Below, one piece after another: positions 61,401 to 64,000 of a DNA stretch of 64,000 nucleotides. The position numbers were made by a program, and so were the translations under genes. Below the pieces are notes generated by a model, which was given only the letters and a program-made list of their open reading frames with translations, made no database searches and was not told the origin of the DNA. Where the stretch lies: NCBI GenBank assembly GCA_030770535.1, contig JASVEC010000005.1, forward strand, positions 744,001-808,000, given 5' to 3'. Source of the DNA: Batkoa obscura. Lineage: Eukaryota; Entomophthoromycota; Entomophthoromycetes; Entomophthorales; Batkoaceae. Within the stretch, counting starts at the first letter, position 1, and each line of letters starts with the position of its first letter.

Positions 61401-63071
61401 CCTCAAATACCAGTTTATTTTGTTGTACTTTTATATTTAGTATGAAACTACTATTTAATATTTTATTCTTTGGTTGAATTACACATAAAATATCGTTATA
61501 TAAGGGCGATTGAATGCTTTTATTTAACAAATCGTTTTTGTGATCAATGTTGCCATCTTTATTAATTTTATATAAAAATGGGATATTGAATAAATCACAA
61601 ATCATTAAATACTTATTATTTAAAAATATTATATTGGCTATTTTACTATTTTCCTTTTTACTGTCGCTTTTGAACCTTATTATTGAACTAATTGGAGTGA
61701 TTTTATTAAAATCTTCTGTTTTTAATATCTAAAATAATTATAAAAAATCATAACATATAAATTATTTTTAAAAAATTACCAAATACTCCTCCTTTGAATA
61801 AATGACCAATAAATAATCGTTTGCTTCTTCATATAATACATCTTCGCTTTCTTTTGAAGGAAAGCTCATAAAGTCACAGCCAATGGCCATGAAATCCTTT
61901 AAATGTAAATAATATTTTATATTAATAATAGTATCCATTATATGATCATCTATTCCAATACTACCATTCACTGCATTTAAATCAATAGTACCAATAGCCA
62001 CTCTACCATCTTCTGCCATAAAAAATAAGGGCATTTTATCTACAGTATGATCCCCAACAGGCAACGAAAATACCTTACTATACCCACTATATTTAGTTAT
62101 ATCTATTAAAAACTATTCATTTTATTAACTATAGCTATACACAGTATATTCACTTACCTCCAAAGTATCACTCTTCAGTAGCCAAGTCTTTATCAAGCCC
62201 CTTACTAAAATATGAGAATCGTTATTGCCCACTGCTTGCAACGAAACAATCTCCATACTCAAGCTCTGACTTGTTACAATTCTTGCATCATTGACATCCC
62301 ATTTGACTAAGTCGCTTTAAAAATATATAAATTAATTACATCATCTTTAAAAACAAAACTGTTATTATTATAAATTACCCATTCTGTAAACTCATAACTA
62401 CGGCTAGATTTTCCAACCCTTGAAAACCTTCTGTTTGACATTTAATGAATACACAACTAGATATCTTTGAGCGTATAATACCAACAGTATAATTATCTAC
62501 CTTTTTAAAAAAATGTTAGCATTAAAATCGATATTCAACCATCTTTTTAAAATTTGTAAAGAAAAGTCATCATATATAAAATCCTTACTTCAATCTCACT
62601 CTCTTTAATCTCTACCTTAAAAAACCTAACCTTCCCATCTGCATCCCCCACCACTGCCAAACAACTTCCATCTAAATTCAAATCGGAAAAGAATACTTTA
62701 TCCACTGCTATTTCTAAATCCTCTTTAATCTGTATTAAACTTAAAATTCCACTCCCTACTTCTTTGTTGTCTTTGTCTGAATTATTGTTATTGTTTTGGG
62801 TGGATTTATTGATATCATTGGGATGTGAATTAAACCTTAAGTAATTCGGATGAGCACTCAACAGAGATTGATAATTGATCAACAAAGTATTAGGATTAAT
62901 AAATAGGTTGGTATACTCCCCACGAGATTGGAAATTATTAGTTGAATCATAATCACATAGATAATCTGGATACTTTGCTTTTATGATTGCGTTAGGCTGT
63001 ATAGGTGGAGGTGATTTTGCTAAATTATCATTTGGAAGAGAAGTGCTATGTAGAGATTGTAACAAACTCAT
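58483..63071 (-). CDS. WDR7: WDR7-like protein (rabconnectin-3 beta), V-ATPase regulator
   Basis: Minus strand, start 63071, about seven exons, roughly 1,400 residues. A first WD40 propeller is spread over the 5' exons ('LAVVGDADGKVRFFKV', 'MSLQNGDLVKWDVNDARIV'). The large exon 58638-61728 holds the second propeller ('EDGRILL', 'WLIGHTAPITWLLEP', 'LLSGDAIGMVKLWELSTG'), a helical-repeat region, and the C-terminal 'RLAVGLREGAAIIYDVRT' / 'PITSLCFSPDGKLLATFS' blades of WDR7. The frame's stop at 58624 is intronic. A GTAAGT donor at 58637 joins, over a 54-nt intron, an exon 58483-58583 encoding 'MQSAELMFTGPRSIKLMING...', matching the family's last strands. An Asn-rich stretch near residue 90-100 and a Ser/Pro-rich insert near the end are lineage-specific. 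WDR7 pairs with DMXL/Rav1 proteins in V-ATPase assembly. Confidence 0.85.
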
Positions 63072-63505
63072 GATAATAGATAAAAATAGATTAAACTAAA
63101 AAATTGAAATTTAAAGAAGTTTAGATTTTTTTATCCATTACGTAGAAATAGATTGTAGATAAAGTAAGTTTAATTGGCTTAAATAAATTCGTGCTTTTTA
63201 ATTTTTTTGATAGAACAAAAATTTATATGAAAACTAGTTATTTTATAGTACTAAATAAACATTATTGATGATTATACGCTCTTTCAGCTTAAACTATTAT
63301 CCCTATTTAATACTATTACTTATCATAAACCTGTACCACGACAAACAGCTATATAAAAATCATTAGATAAATGAAAAACATTCCAATCTAATATAGCAAA
63401 GTTTTTATTCAAGTTAAACTAAAAACCAAACTACGTATCACTAGCAAACAGTTATAAAAAACACTAATCTCTTAATACTCAATCTGTTATAATCATATTC
63501 TCTTT
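63072..63505. other. Intergenic region
   Basis: No feature seen; it must contain the WDR7 promoter and the 3' flank of the next minus-strand gene. Confidence 0.5.
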
Positions 63506-64000
63506 TCAAACCCAATCCGAACCTTCCTTTGGTTCTTTAGTTTGTAAGGCACTTTCCAACCTAAACACCTCCAACTCCAATAATTCCAGTTCAAACTGAG
63601 TACGTGCTAAGTCCGTTGAAATATCAATATTCGCTCTACCAACTTTAACAAGTTCCTGTCGACGCATTAAAAACTCATTGTCGATTTCTTCAGGCCATGG
63701 GTGAGGATACAGCTGGCATTCGTATTCCAATAAAAAATCCGGTTTACGTCGATTAACTGCTCTTGAAGGCCTTCGTGGAAAAGGACCTCTAGTGAAGCCA
63801 TGGGTAATGGGCGAAGACCTTGGTGCTGAGCTCCAGGTATTGGGTCGATGTTCACTTGGTCCAAATCGTGGATTAGAAGAGGGTGTCCAATCTGGTCGTG
63901 GCTTTTCTCTTAAAGGTTCTTTACGGACGGGTGTGGGGTGCGAAATCACTGGTTTGGCTGAACGGAACGGATTGTTTTTGGGTAGGTTGACTGAGTTTAT
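63506..64000 (-). CDS. 3' part of an unrecognised gene, running off the window
   Basis: The frame is open from the window edge to a stop at 63506-63508; the upstream part lies beyond the window. The visible 164 residues start with a Pro/Arg/Ser-rich, disordered stretch ('NPFRSAKPVISHPTPVRKEP', 'GPFPRRPSRAVNRRKP'). They end with a helical, possibly coiled-coil segment ('LARTQFELELLELEVFRLESAL'). Base composition is clearly less A+T-rich than elsewhere in the window, as expected from the Pro/Arg content. I do not recognise the family. Confidence 0.7.
   Translation of the reverse strand: MNSVNLPKNNPFRSAKPVISHPTPVRKEPLREKPRPDWTPSSNPRFGPSEHRPNTWSSAPRSSPITHGFTRGPFPRRPSRAVNRRKPDFLLEYECQLYPHPWPEEIDNEFLMRRQELVKVGRANIDISTDLARTQFELELLELEVFRLESALQTKEPKEGSDWV

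Noticed and set aside
62547-63071. A separate EDC4-like WD40 gene upstream of WDR7
   Set aside because: The segment splices in frame into the first propeller of WDR7, and the order of blades fits WDR7, so one gene is simpler; the N-terminal 130 residues remain unexplained.

Overview
This window looks like nuclear DNA of a very A+T-rich fungus, probably an early-diverging lineage; I cannot place it further. The genes have many short GT-AG introns of about 50-75 nt. The gene set fits a fungus: a velvet-domain regulator, a CreC-like WD40 protein, Pol5, eukaryotic glycogen debranching enzyme and AA11-type copper oxygenases, one with a CBM19-like chitin-binding tail. WDR7, a V-ATPase assembly factor absent from budding yeast, is also present, which argues for a basal branch.

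Left gene block (1-14.6 kb): a 30-bp telomere-like tract, a velvet gene, a PA-TM-RING ubiquitin ligase, creC/WDR20, POL5 (minus strand) and, divergent from POL5, an unrecognised gene with about ten exons.

Central island (14.6-42.9 kb): about 28 kb without any intact protein gene. I resolved four layers. (1) Decayed copies of a DDE-type DNA transposon. (2) A roughly 370-500 bp non-autonomous family with TGTGAAA ends and a 4-bp target duplication, called R500 here. Three related empty sites in the window support its boundaries. (3) About 26 copies of a 103-bp MITE with TGGGGATGT-type ends and a TA target duplication, called M103 here. It is inserted in both other families. (4) Two identical tRNA-Arg(ACG) genes in opposite orientation 1.5 kb apart. 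The nesting gives a relative order: transposase element, then R500, then M103.

Right gene block (42.9-64 kb): glycogen debranching enzyme with an unusual disordered tail, a NUP43-like nucleoporin (minus), a head-to-head pair of AA11 oxygenase genes of which one has an in-frame TGA beside its copper-binding histidine, an MCT-type transporter, WDR7 (minus, with a short last exon recovered beyond the long reading frame), and the 3' part of an unrecognised gene running off the window.

Family names come from remembered motifs; no database search was possible. The best candidate for something undescribed is the pair of non-autonomous families in the island, together with the island itself.
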